Assembly: GCF_029203305.1 (NCBI RefSeq)
Contig: NC_089467.1
Coordinates: forward strand, 558,001-622,000
Length of the DNA stretch: 64,000 nucleotides
Origin: Yamadazyma tenuis
Taxonomy: Eukaryota; Ascomycota; Pichiomycetes; Serinales; Debaryomycetaceae
Direction of reading: 5' to 3'
Shown here: piece after piece, positions 17,977-26,253 of the stretch
How positions within the stretch are numbered: position 1 is the stretch's first letter
Layout of the letters: every line of letters starts with the position of its first letter
Notes under the pieces: generated by a model
Seen by the model: the letters and a program-made list of their open reading frames with translations, nothing else
Told to the model about the DNA's origin: nothing
Database searches by the model: none
Position numbers and translations under genes: made by a program

Positions 17977-19968
17977 ATGTATAATAATCAAAGAGGCCAT
18001 GCAGGCTATGACAATATTTACGGCTATGACTACAACGGTCAACCTTCCCAGAAACAACAGTCTAATTTTAACCGAAATCCGTATTCTCGCCAAGCTCTTC
18101 CTCCTGTTCCACAGAAGACTGACGATTACCAAAGCATAAGATCCAGTGGCTTTCTACAACAGAACAACTTCAGAAACCAATTTATGTCTAATACCCATCC
18201 TTCCGACGATCGACTTTCGTATAATCGACTAGGTGCTGAAATATCAACACAACATAATGCCGGTGTTCATGATGAAGATGACGATTTCGACTTTGGTGCT
18301 AACCCCAGCAAAAATCCATTAGTTCTGAAGGAATCAGAATATGGGCATAACGAATATGAAATGAACAGTATTCACAGTTCTCCAGTAAACCCCTTTTCAA
18401 ACCAAAATGACTACGATCGCTATGAGGACAAAAAGTTTCAACACCAACAATATCCTTACGATGAAAGCCCCACCTTGCATCAAAACCCGTTTGAGAACCC
18501 ACCTGTTTCATACATTCCAGATAAAGCCCAACCACCTATTCCCGACTATGACGAGGAGAAGAAGCTCAAACACAACGAAAGACAACGTCTCAAACAGTTG
18601 AGGTCTCGGCCACGATTCCACTATACTCGGTTACCATACTTCGGAATCTTGGTTACTATCATTCAAGTAGTAGTGTTCATTGTTGAGTTGGCAAAGATGG
18701 CGAAATTGACCGGAAGTGCATTTCAGACCAAACCTTATTTTAATCCCATGTTGGGCCCTTCCACATATGTGTTAATTAATATGGGGGCACGTTATATTCC
18801 ATGTATGAATGGAGTGGAAGGAATCACCACTGATCCATCAATTCAGTATCCATGTCCTAATTCCACATCTGTCGACACCGACGTGTGTAGTTTGAACCAG
18901 TTATGCGGATTATCAGGAATTCCCATCGTTGATGATGCCTATGATCCTCATCAATGGTACAGAATCATTACTCCCATCTTTATCCACGCTGGGTTCTTAC
19001 ACATTCTTTTCAACTTGCTATTGCAGGTGACGATGGGCTTCAGTATCGAAAGAGCTATTGGGAGTGTCAAATATGCTATAATATATTTGCTCAGTGGAGT
19101 ATCGGGATTCTTACTCGGTGCTAATTTCACTCCCAATGGTGTAGCATCTTCAGGAGCATCAGGAAGTTTGTTCGGGATAGTAGCTACAAATATTGTCATG
19201 TTCATTTATTGTGGAAAGAAGAATACCAACATGTATGGGACCAAAAAGTTTGGATTATTTTTATGCATTATGTTTGGAGAGATCGTGGTATCCTTTGTTT
19301 TGGGGTTGTTACCGGGTTTGGATAATTTCAGTCATATTGGTGGGTTTGCCATTGGCGTGCTATCTTCAATATTGCTACTTAAAGACCCTTTTTTCGTGTA
19401 CGAGGACGGAATTATCACATATCAATCTCACTTATCTATATGGCAGGAGTTTGCTAACAACTGGAATCCATACTATAACTTTGAAGATAAAATAGTATCG
19501 AGGTTCTACATATGGTGTGGTGTGAGGGTCTTGTGTTTTGCGTTGATCTTTGTATACTTTGCTTTGTTGATTAATAACTTTTTTGGTAAGTCAATTCTTC
19601 CGGAAGAGAACAGTTGTCACTGGTGCAAGTACATTAGTTGCTTACCAGTGAATGGATGGTGTGAGCAAGGTGAGCTTCTGGTTCAAACCAACTCTGCTGA
19701 TGACAATAGCCAGTCCACCACAGCCTCTGCCACAACTTCAACCCCCACTTCTGCAACCTCGACCGAGCCTGATAGTATCGACAACACGGGGTTTTCAGAG
19801 CCAAATAAGAGAGAGACAGTATTGGATAGTGTTTTTGAGAGTTCAACATTCGAAAATTCAACTCCTCTTTTAGGACGCCACGAAGAACTGATCCACGCAA
19901 GCTTAGCACTTTTTATAATCATGGGATTATTCACGTTCACTGCTCTTAAGTTCAAGAAAAAACAATGA
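17977..19968 (+). CDS. Rhomboid-family intramembrane serine protease
   Basis: Multipass protease predicted to cut membrane-spanning substrates, most like secretory-pathway rhomboids of the Drosophila Rhomboid-1/RHBDL type rather than mitochondrial Pcp1 or short Rbd2. The 663-residue protein starts with a roughly 210-residue disordered cytosolic tail rich in Asn, Tyr and Pro. A first membrane span lies at about 213-235, followed by a Cys-containing loop and the rhomboid core. WYRIITPIFIHAGFLHILFN carries the conserved His/Asn. GASG places the catalytic serine at S395, and SHIGGFAIG gives its partner H453, so the dyad is intact. A seventh span (about 510-530) is followed by a Cys-rich segment (CHWCKYISC, then NGWC), a Ser/Thr linker and a last hydrophobic stretch. 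The substrate is unknown. Confidence 0.88.
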   Translation: MYNNQRGHAGYDNIYGYDYNGQPSQKQQSNFNRNPYSRQALPPVPQKTDDYQSIRSSGFLQQNNFRNQFMSNTHPSDDRLSYNRLGAEISTQHNAGVHDEDDDFDFGANPSKNPLVLKESEYGHNEYEMNSIHSSPVNPFSNQNDYDRYEDKKFQHQQYPYDESPTLHQNPFENPPVSYIPDKAQPPIPDYDEEKKLKHNERQRLKQLRSRPRFHYTRLPYFGILVTIIQVVVFIVELAKMAKLTGSAFQTKPYFNPMLGPSTYVLINMGARYIPCMNGVEGITTDPSIQYPCPNSTSVDTDVCSLNQLCGLSGIPIVDDAYDPHQWYRIITPIFIHAGFLHILFNLLLQVTMGFSIERAIGSVKYAIIYLLSGVSGFLLGANFTPNGVASSGASGSLFGIVATNIVMFIYCGKKNTNMYGTKKFGLFLCIMFGEIVVSFVLGLLPGLDNFSHIGGFAIGVLSSILLLKDPFFVYEDGIITYQSHLSIWQEFANNWNPYYNFEDKIVSRFYIWCGVRVLCFALIFVYFALLINNFFGKSILPEENSCHWCKYISCLPVNGWCEQGELLVQTNSADDNSQSTTASATTSTPTSATSTEPDSIDNTGFSEPNKRETVLDSVFESSTFENSTPLLGRHEELIHASLALFIIMGLFTFTALKFKKKQ

Positions 19969-20065
19969 ATATCCATTGCATACGTACAAAATACACATTA
20001 AGGTTTTTTGCAATCATCTTAGCAGCTAAGTCCGGGTAAAATGGTTTAGTGCGGGAAAAGCGTTT

Positions 20066-20090
20066 TGAAAATTTTGTAACCAAAATTTTC
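20066..20090 (+). promoter_or_regulatory. Paired AAAATTTT (RRPE-like) elements before the mL50 gene
   Basis: TGAAAATTTTG and CAAAATTTTC carry AAAATTTT at 20068-20075 and 20082-20089, spaced 14 bp apart and ending about 20 bp before the start codon. Outside the whole-genome-duplication yeasts, mitoribosomal genes are known to carry AATTTT elements shared with rRNA-processing genes. Confidence 0.55.
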
Positions 20091-20109
20091 AGTACTGCTT
20101 GGGAATATA

Positions 20110-20775
20110 ATGATTAGAACCGGACTTCGGAACTCACTGGTTAGCATACGGTACTTGCACAGCACCAGATCATCATACTCATTCATTGGGGACTGGTTTG
20201 GTAGTAAAAAGACCACAGAAAAAAAAGATATCGTCAAAGAACAAGATAATCTTGAAGAAGGAACGAAGATCGTTATATTGAATGAGAAGAACTCTCCTAA
20301 CAAACCTAAGTTTACCGTCAAATCCCACATGCCAGATTTTAAAATCCATCAATGGAAAACAAAGAATGTAACTGCAAAGAGGATAGAGAGCACCTACAAT
20401 ACTGAAGATCTCGTCAACATAATAAATGACACATTAAAGAGTTTGCAGAGGGAACCAAGTGAACTCGAAAAGTTTGAGGACGTTAAACTCCATGATTTGA
20501 CTTTCAGATTCCAGTTCACAAAACAGTTACAGAGAAACTTAGGGTTTGACATCAAGGACTCGATATTAACAAAGTCTCATGATTTGAAAGTCTTGTTTGA
20601 TGAGTTGAATGCCATTGTTAACAGAAGATTCCTCAACGAAAGAAATGCAAATGATATTGCCTTGAAGCCGGAGGACTTTTCTGCTCCAAATGTATACGTA
20701 AACCAAGAGCTTTCTGAGTTTGAGAAGGCTCGGGAGTTCAACAAATTGGTCGAACAAGCAAGAAACTCTTTATAA
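20110..20775 (+). CDS. MRPL13: Probable mitochondrial large-subunit ribosomal protein mL50 (Mrpl13-like)
   Basis: A 221-residue protein with a typical mitochondrial presequence: Arg/Ser-rich, no acidic residue (MIRTGLRNSLVSIRYLHSTR). The C-terminal part, LTFRFQFTKQLQRNLGFDIKDS followed by a helical segment ending near residue 180, resembles the mL50 fold in which a folded alpha/beta module recognises the mitochondrial large subunit. The identification rests on this pattern and on the AAAATTTT elements in the promoter, not on a strong signature, so another small mitoribosomal or assembly protein remains possible. It converges with the CBS-PB1 gene across a 39-bp gap. Confidence 0.55.
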   Translation: MIRTGLRNSLVSIRYLHSTRSSYSFIGDWFGSKKTTEKKDIVKEQDNLEEGTKIVILNEKNSPNKPKFTVKSHMPDFKIHQWKTKNVTAKRIESTYNTEDLVNIINDTLKSLQREPSELEKFEDVKLHDLTFRFQFTKQLQRNLGFDIKDSILTKSHDLKVLFDELNAIVNRRFLNERNANDIALKPEDFSAPNVYVNQELSEFEKAREFNKLVEQARNSL

Positions 20776-20814
20776 AATTTCATGTAAATAGTAATAAATA
20801 ACCTACACCAGTAT

Positions 20815-22674
20815 TCACCTTTTGTTCACGGAATATCCTATCAATGTGGCAGTTGCCAATACCAAAAGCACGCCAGGTATCAAGACTTCGTTGGGAACAC
20901 CAAAAAACCCATTCTCAGATACCCGTCTAGGTCTTTTGGGTTTTCTAATCTTGATGTTTTCTATGGGTGCTGGCTCGTGGGGATTATGTAAATATAAGTT
21001 AGCCTTATGGCTGGCGAGTCTCAAGTTGATCTTCACGCAGTCAAGCAAATCATTATCTGAGGTGATTGACACAATATCCCCTTCATCATCAACATAGCTT
21101 ATGGCGTATGTCTTTCCGTCATCATTAACTTTTGTCACTCTAAGGTACTGAAAGTCTTTAGGATGTAACTTTTCGTCTATCAATTCTCTTAATTTTGTCA
21201 AGCCATCAGTAGGCTTAATGGAAATCCGATGGACTCGGTTTTCATTGGCAGGAGATTTGAACTTCAATACAAATGACTCGTCAAGAGAGTCTAAAAGACT
21301 TGTTCTGCTCTTTTGAGGAGTTTCAATATGAGAGATAGAATCAGATGGCTTGATATCAAGGTTCAAATCCGATGAAGTGAGGCCAGCCTGAGAAGTCAAA
21401 TTGGTTGGTGTTTGGGGCCTACCACTGGAGTCGACCACCAAGGAATCTGAATTAACTGAATCAGCATCGTTGTCTAATGATGTCCAAAACTTATTCCAAG
21501 CGGGTCCTTCAGCTCCACCACTTTTTGCTTCCGAAACGATCTCAGGACTCTCTTGATCTTTGACTTGCTTAATTTGGTTTAGCGTAGCGTAGGTTAACTT
21601 TAACACTTCAACGATCCCAATTATATCACCGGAATCCCCCACAACAGGTAAGTTTAAATAGTGACCATCGAACATCTTCCTCAAAGATTCTTGAATGGAA
21701 AGATCATGACGAGCTACGTCCGGCTGCGGAGTCATAACCCTGACGATAGAACAGTTCTTGGGGGTCAAACCGGCAGCAATGACTCGCAAAACCACGTCCT
21801 TGGATGTAAAAATCCCGTTAACCTTATCTTCATTATCCTTTACAAGAACAGCAGTGGTGTTATTCTCTTTCATCAAAACAGTCGCCTCATAAACAGTAGT
21901 TTTTATCGAGCAGTAGATAGGGACGGTTCTGGAGTCCAACACGGTATCCAAAGTTGGACCGTTCATCTTGCTCTTTAACTCCTCAAAGTATTGGAATACT
22001 TGAAGTGGCTGTTGTACTACTGCCATTTCGGAGTGAACTGTGTCGAAAGCTTCGTACAATCTCTTTGAAGATTCGTGCATTCTCTCCAACTTCTCCATTT
22101 GCTGGGAGTAGCACTTGGTTATATCTAACACCCCTACAATTCGGTCCCTATTGTCTAAAACTGGTAAATGACGAAACCGTTTTTGAATCATAACCGTGAG
22201 AGCATCGGAAGCAGGATCATTGGCATTTGTGCACAAAGGATTAGGAGTCATGATCTGGTCAATGGTGATGACATTGGCGTTGAGGTTAGAGCCCACAACC
22301 CTGAAGGCTAAGTCCTTTGCGGTGAAGATACCTAAGAGTTCACCATCCTCTCCAACTACTAAAATACAATTTTCCCGCTTAGCTGTCATCAATTGGGAAG
22401 CCTCAAATACCGTAGTGGATGGCTTACAAGTCACCGCCTCCGATGGCTTCAACGCGAGCACTGTACCAGGGGTGGCTTTGCGCTGGCGGGATACCTTGGC
22501 AGCACCACGTCTTTTCTTGCTCAAATCACTTTCTATCTTTCTCCTGATGGCATCGTCTCTTTTGGACTGTCTTCTTCTTGAGTCAGAAACCCCTTCGTGC
22601 TGGACACCGATTGAGGACAGATCAGACACGCTAGAGGTGCCATACAGAGATTTGGATCTGTTAATAGAAGACAT
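20815..22674 (-). CDS. CBS and PB1 domain protein (Mug70-like), tail-anchored
   Basis: Family of fungal proteins with four CBS repeats, a PB1 domain and a C-terminal membrane anchor, related to S. pombe Mug70; the biochemical role is not established. The frame is open from a TTG at 22920, but the first ATG is at 22674 (MSSINRSKSLYG), giving 619 residues. A basic, Ser-rich start is followed by CBS pairs at about 70-190 (KPSTTVFEASQLM; MTPNPLCTNANDPASDAL) and 235-370 (SIKTTVYEATVLM; MTPQPDVARHDLS). The PB1 domain at about 470-560 begins HRISIKPTDGLTKLREL. A last hydrophobic stretch (EVLIPGVLLVLATATLIGYSV) ends in NKR, so it is probably inserted post-translationally as a tail anchor. CBS pairs commonly bind adenine nucleotides (known of the family). 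Confidence 0.85.
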   Translation of the reverse strand: MSSINRSKSLYGTSSVSDLSSIGVQHEGVSDSRRRQSKRDDAIRRKIESDLSKKRRGAAKVSRQRKATPGTVLALKPSEAVTCKPSTTVFEASQLMTAKRENCILVVGEDGELLGIFTAKDLAFRVVGSNLNANVITIDQIMTPNPLCTNANDPASDALTVMIQKRFRHLPVLDNRDRIVGVLDITKCYSQQMEKLERMHESSKRLYEAFDTVHSEMAVVQQPLQVFQYFEELKSKMNGPTLDTVLDSRTVPIYCSIKTTVYEATVLMKENNTTAVLVKDNEDKVNGIFTSKDVVLRVIAAGLTPKNCSIVRVMTPQPDVARHDLSIQESLRKMFDGHYLNLPVVGDSGDIIGIVEVLKLTYATLNQIKQVKDQESPEIVSEAKSGGAEGPAWNKFWTSLDNDADSVNSDSLVVDSSGRPQTPTNLTSQAGLTSSDLNLDIKPSDSISHIETPQKSRTSLLDSLDESFVLKFKSPANENRVHRISIKPTDGLTKLRELIDEKLHPKDFQYLRVTKVNDDGKTYAISYVDDEGDIVSITSDNDLLDCVKINLRLASHKANLYLHNPHEPAPIENIKIRKPKRPRRVSENGFFGVPNEVLIPGVLLVLATATLIGYSVNKR

Positions 22675-23227
22675 CAAGATCCGCTTGAAGTTATATTTGT
22701 GTTTCTCCTGGCTACCAGACTCTATCGTCTGGGATTTATTTTTCTTTGTAAACAACAGCACTTTGATACGTGTGAGGGACAATCTAATCAGCCACGCAAG
22801 CTGGAGGGACAATGTTCCGTTAACTAGGAGGATCACCTTGTGATACTCTAAACAGACAGGAACAGTAGGACACGCAATTAACAGAAACTTGTGTTCAAAC
22901 TTGGGTAATGTTTGTGTCAAAGTTTTTGTAGACGAGTGCGAGAGCGTGAGAGCGTATTGGTTTCGCTTAGCGACAGAGAGAATATATTGACAACACCGAA
23001 GGAGAATAAGACCATAATGCTACACATACCTACAGTGAGGTATGTGGCGTGAAGTTAGGGTGTATTACATGTACATCCATGTATTACCTCTCAAAAGAAG
23101 AACATCTAGATAAGTCAGGATTTTGCAGCCTTATGTTGCAGCCACTTCCAAATGTGATACATTCGATAAAGCGGTACATGTTTTTGCCTATTCTTCCTGA
23201 GAAATATATATATTTTAACACACATCG
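22675..23227. promoter_or_regulatory. Divergent promoter region of the CBS-PB1 and cis-prenyltransferase genes
   Basis: 553-bp gap between two divergent start codons. The part next to the CBS-PB1 gene stays open in its frame for 82 codons but lacks an ATG, so I treat it as 5' leader. A 24-bp inverted repeat lies at 23023-23046 and TGTATTAC is repeated at 23061 and 23080. A TATATATATTTTAA stretch is about 20 bp before the ATG at 23228. Confidence 0.5.
23023..23046. repeat. Inverted repeat CACATACCT / AGGTATGTG
   Basis: Perfect 9-bp arms, CACATACCT (23023-23031) and AGGTATGTG (23038-23046), flank a 6-base spacer ACAGTG. It lies about 180 bp upstream of the cis-prenyltransferase ATG and about 350 bp from the CBS-PB1 ATG. 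An operator for a dimeric factor or a leader hairpin are both possible. Confidence 0.55.
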
Positions 23228-24193
23228 ATGAACCCCAATTTATCCACCCCTTCTTCAACCCAAGCTCCTTTGGTATCAGCTGGAACTTTGAAAAAGCTCT
23301 TGTTCGCCTTCCCCTTATTTGCCTATCTTCAAGGATTTTTCAAGGATTTGGTTATCTCCATTATGAAAACGGGCCCCGTACCCCAACATGTAGCTGTGAT
23401 TATGGACGGTAACAGGACCTTCGCCAGGAAACGCAACTTGCCTCTCAAAGAAGGTCACACTGCTGGAGCCGAATCCCTTGTTGGTGTGTTGGATGCGTGT
23501 TATAGGCTTGGAGTTAGTTGTGTTACAATCTATGCTTTTTCAATCGAGAACTTCCATCGATCAAAAGAAGAGGTCGACACCTTATTTGGGCTCTTGCGGG
23601 AGAAGCTCAATTATCTTTCCCAAAACGAAGACAGCTATGCTATGTATAACAAAGTCCAGGTAAAGATTATTGGCAATAAGGCGATGATCCCCGAAGATAT
23701 CTTGAAGGATTTGGAACGTGTTGAGGAGAGAACAAATCACAACTTCGGCAAAAGAGTGTTGAATGTTTGTTTCCCATACACAAGCAGAGATGATATCACG
23801 GGTGCTATTCGGTCCATATCTGAGAAGAGAATTAACCATGAGATCAACAAGGAAGATATCAATATGGATTTATTGGACATAAGTATGTATTTTGGACCGG
23901 AGACTCCCCCTTTGGATATCATGATCCGAACCAGTGGCCATACCAGATTGAGCGACTTTATGATTTGGCAATGCAACTATGATTGTACTTTGGAGTTTGT
24001 GGATACTTTATGGCCCGATTTTAAGTTCTTTGATATCATGGCCATTTTATTCAAATGGGGATACTACAAAACGTTGGAAACCGAGAAACTCAAGCATTTG
24101 GGCAAGAGAAAGGCAAAGTTGCACCAAACTGCCCAGGATATCTTGAAGGACCTTCCTGCTCATCCTCCATATAGGTCAGTTTCTGATCGGTGA
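23228..24193 (+). CDS. Cis-prenyltransferase, dehydrodolichyl diphosphate synthase (Rer2/Srt1 family)
   Basis: Extends farnesyl diphosphate with isopentenyl diphosphate to make the polyprenyl precursor of dolichol, needed for N-glycosylation at the ER. In 321 residues the hallmark regions are present: HVAVIMDGNRTFARK with catalytic Asp60, GHTAGAESL, the YAFSIENFHRSKEEVD block, and IMIRTSGHTRLSDFMIWQ with substrate-binding arginines, followed by the EFVDTLWPDF block. A hydrophobic N-terminal segment (about 22-46) may associate with the ER membrane. S. cerevisiae has two paralogues, Rer2 and Srt1; the ORF alone does not tell which is the orthologue. Two bases separate its stop from that of convergent VPH2. 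Confidence 0.9.
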   Translation: MNPNLSTPSSTQAPLVSAGTLKKLLFAFPLFAYLQGFFKDLVISIMKTGPVPQHVAVIMDGNRTFARKRNLPLKEGHTAGAESLVGVLDACYRLGVSCVTIYAFSIENFHRSKEEVDTLFGLLREKLNYLSQNEDSYAMYNKVQVKIIGNKAMIPEDILKDLERVEERTNHNFGKRVLNVCFPYTSRDDITGAIRSISEKRINHEINKEDINMDLLDISMYFGPETPPLDIMIRTSGHTRLSDFMIWQCNYDCTLEFVDTLWPDFKFFDIMAILFKWGYYKTLETEKLKHLGKRKAKLHQTAQDILKDLPAHPPYRSVSDR

Positions 24194-24194
24194 A

Positions 24195-24818
24195 TCAAAG
24201 CGTCTTCAACACCTTTTTCACTTCCTTTTTCTTCCTTTCTACCGTCCTAGCAGTATCAATTTTGTTTAAGTATCCCAAATATACAACCACTTCGGCTACC
24301 AACACGAGCAACCCAAAGAAAAGACACATCAACACCCGATAGCTATCAGGAAGTGCCCAAGAACTTGCTGTCCAGTACCAAATGGCATATACCACACTGG
24401 CGACACTGATTAAAATGTTGACAATTGTAGTCAAATAGTTTTTGATTTCCTTGTTCATTTGTGCTGGAGTTTGAACCTCATGAGACTTGTCTTCATATAA
24501 GGTATCATAATCTGCTCTGGCCGTCACAAGCTTTCTGTATTCGGTTTCTTTGGCATTCAAGCGTAATCGTTCCATCAATTGGAGATACTCCTTTGTTTTG
24601 GGCTTGGACTCTACCACATTCTTATTTGGTAAGTGGATTTGGGAAAGCTTGATGAGGTCCAATAAGCTCAGAGTTGGTTTGAATTTGTGATAAAAGCGAA
24701 TCAAATCCTTATGCAGAAGGTACCCATCGTTGTTTTTCAATAGCTCCACAAGCTCCTCAGGGGGTACAGAAGCTTCCAAAACCTTCTTGAGGGTTTTGGT
24801 CAACACAAATTGAGTCAT
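24195..24818 (-). CDS. VPH2: V-ATPase assembly factor Vph2/Vma12
   Basis: ER membrane protein that, with Vma22 and Vma21, assembles the Vo sector of the vacuolar H+-ATPase (family knowledge). In 207 residues a cytosolic domain with the conserved FYHKFKPTLSLLDLIKLSQIHLP-type block (about 42-66) and YLQLMERLRLNAKETEYRKL (about 78-97) is followed by two membrane spans (about 127-150 and 162-186). A Lys-rich C-terminal tail (VERKKKEVKKVLKTL) fits ER retention. The gene converges almost end-to-end with the cis-prenyltransferase, and its ATG is only 54 bp from that of the divergent AlaX gene. Confidence 0.88.
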   Translation of the reverse strand: MTQFVLTKTLKKVLEASVPPEELVELLKNNDGYLLHKDLIRFYHKFKPTLSLLDLIKLSQIHLPNKNVVESKPKTKEYLQLMERLRLNAKETEYRKLVTARADYDTLYEDKSHEVQTPAQMNKEIKNYLTTIVNILISVASVVYAIWYWTASSWALPDSYRVLMCLFFGLLVLVAEVVVYLGYLNKIDTARTVERKKKEVKKVLKTL

Positions 24819-24872
24819 GGGCCTTATCGGTATAAATTTGGGAAGGTCGCACCAATAATTGAAATCAGAAAC
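24819..24872. promoter_or_regulatory. 54-bp divergent gap between VPH2 and the AlaX-type gene
   Basis: Very short space between divergent start codons. It contains TATAAA (24831-24836). Promoter elements for one or both genes probably reach into the coding sequence of the neighbour. Confidence 0.5.
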
Positions 24873-26219
24873 ATGGCCACCAAAACAGGAAGCACCATTG
24901 TAGGAGCTTTAGCATGCCAAAAGGAATCATTTCTCAAAACCTTGGCCACCACCGTGTGCTCATGTGAGCCACACAAGGGTCACATCACCCCCAAGGATAA
25001 GCAAAACAAAAATAAGAAGAAAAAAGACTCAGATGCTAGCAACGGCACTGAAGTGAAGTATGCCATCGAGTTAGCCGACACAGTCATTTTCCCCGAAGGA
25101 GGAGGACAGCCGTGTGACCAAGGGTTCATCAAGAGTGAAACAGACGAGGTGTTTGTGTCCGAGGCCATTCGTGAAGGCCTTACAGCTCTTCATTTGTCCA
25201 ACAAACCACTTGTTCCAGGTACCAAAGTGAATGTATCGATGGACTGGGCAAGACGGTTTGATCACATGCAACAACATACCGGCCAGCATCTTGTTTCTGC
25301 GATTTTTGACCAGTATGACCTAGAGACATTGAGTTGGGGTATGGGAGATGTAACGTGCTACGTTGAATTGCCCAAGAAAGTAGACGAAGAGCTTGTGAAT
25401 GAAGTCAACCAGAAGGTCAACCAGGCAATTCTTGATGCTATACCAATTACTGTGGAGGTTCCAGATGGACATGGGCATGAATTGGATCTTTCCCATCTTC
25501 CAGACGATTACGATATTTCTAAGGGCTTAGTGAGAATTGTCAGTATTGGTAATTTAGATAGAAACCCTTGTTGTGGAACTCACTTGAAAAACACATCTCA
25601 GATCCAGGCGGTGTCGATTTTGAACCAGGTGAATGTCAGAGGTGGTAACTCCAGGGTCCACTTTGTGTGTGGATCAAGAGTTTATAAGTTTGCCCAAAAG
25701 AACTATGATATTCTCAAAAATGTGTCTGGAGGACTCTTATCTTGTCAGCCAGATGAGGTGTACGAAAAGACCAAACTACTTAATGACAATTATAGAGAGG
25801 CCAACTCCACGAAGAACAATCTTCTCAAGGAGTTGATGGGACTTGAAGCCAAGCGCATGTTTGAGAGCTTCAAAAATGGCTCTACCCTTGAATGGGCTTA
25901 CAGAAAGGACACTGATGCCGAGTCGTTGAACTTGCTTCAAAAAGAATTGTTGACATTGGTGAATAACAATAAGGACTCCGGAATCGATTTGGACAAGACT
26001 CACACTGCAGTCATGTTTACTGGGTTAGTTAATGAACCAGGAACCATAAAGATTATGGGTCCGGAGTCCACCGAACTTCTGGGAGAAATCAAGAAGATTT
26101 TGTCTACCATAAAAGGTGGTGGTAAAGGAAGCTCTTTCCAAGGTAAAATATCCAAGTATGAAAAGGGTGAAATCGACTCGTTGGTGAATTATTTGAACAA
26201 CTTTCGTTTACACGAGTAA
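24873..26219 (+). CDS. AlaX-type alanyl-tRNA editing domain protein (AARSD1 / YNL040W family)
   Basis: Free-standing homologue of the alanyl-tRNA synthetase editing domain; relatives hydrolyse mischarged Ser-tRNA(Ala). The frame runs back to a TTG at 24810, inside VPH2, but the first ATG is 24873 (MATKTGSTIV), which avoids overlap and gives 448 residues. Zinc-binding residues are visible: HMQQH gives His131 and His135, and PCCGTH gives Cys233/Cys234 and His237. EGGGQPCDQG is the conserved N-terminal barrel motif. A Lys-rich insert (DKQNKNKKKKDSD, about 50-62) interrupts the first domain. The C-terminal part contains a coiled segment and a GGGKGSSFQGK motif like the DHHA1/C-Ala region. No aminoacylation domain is present. 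It converges with MRPS9 at a 34-bp gap. Confidence 0.9.
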   Translation: MATKTGSTIVGALACQKESFLKTLATTVCSCEPHKGHITPKDKQNKNKKKKDSDASNGTEVKYAIELADTVIFPEGGGQPCDQGFIKSETDEVFVSEAIREGLTALHLSNKPLVPGTKVNVSMDWARRFDHMQQHTGQHLVSAIFDQYDLETLSWGMGDVTCYVELPKKVDEELVNEVNQKVNQAILDAIPITVEVPDGHGHELDLSHLPDDYDISKGLVRIVSIGNLDRNPCCGTHLKNTSQIQAVSILNQVNVRGGNSRVHFVCGSRVYKFAQKNYDILKNVSGGLLSCQPDEVYEKTKLLNDNYREANSTKNNLLKELMGLEAKRMFESFKNGSTLEWAYRKDTDAESLNLLQKELLTLVNNNKDSGIDLDKTHTAVMFTGLVNEPGTIKIMGPESTELLGEIKKILSTIKGGGKGSSFQGKISKYEKGEIDSLVNYLNNFRLHE

Positions 26220-26253
26220 TTTATAAGATATATTTATATGTACAAGATTTAGA

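Noticed and set aside
22196..22843. 215-residue plus-strand frame
   Set aside because: Fully antisense to the CBS-PB1 gene, with no recognisable domain; a shadow of conserved coding sequence.
22675..22920. 82-codon N-terminal extension of the CBS-PB1 gene
   Set aside because: Begins at TTG with no ATG; the conserved part starts after 22674. A non-AUG start cannot be excluded but has no support.
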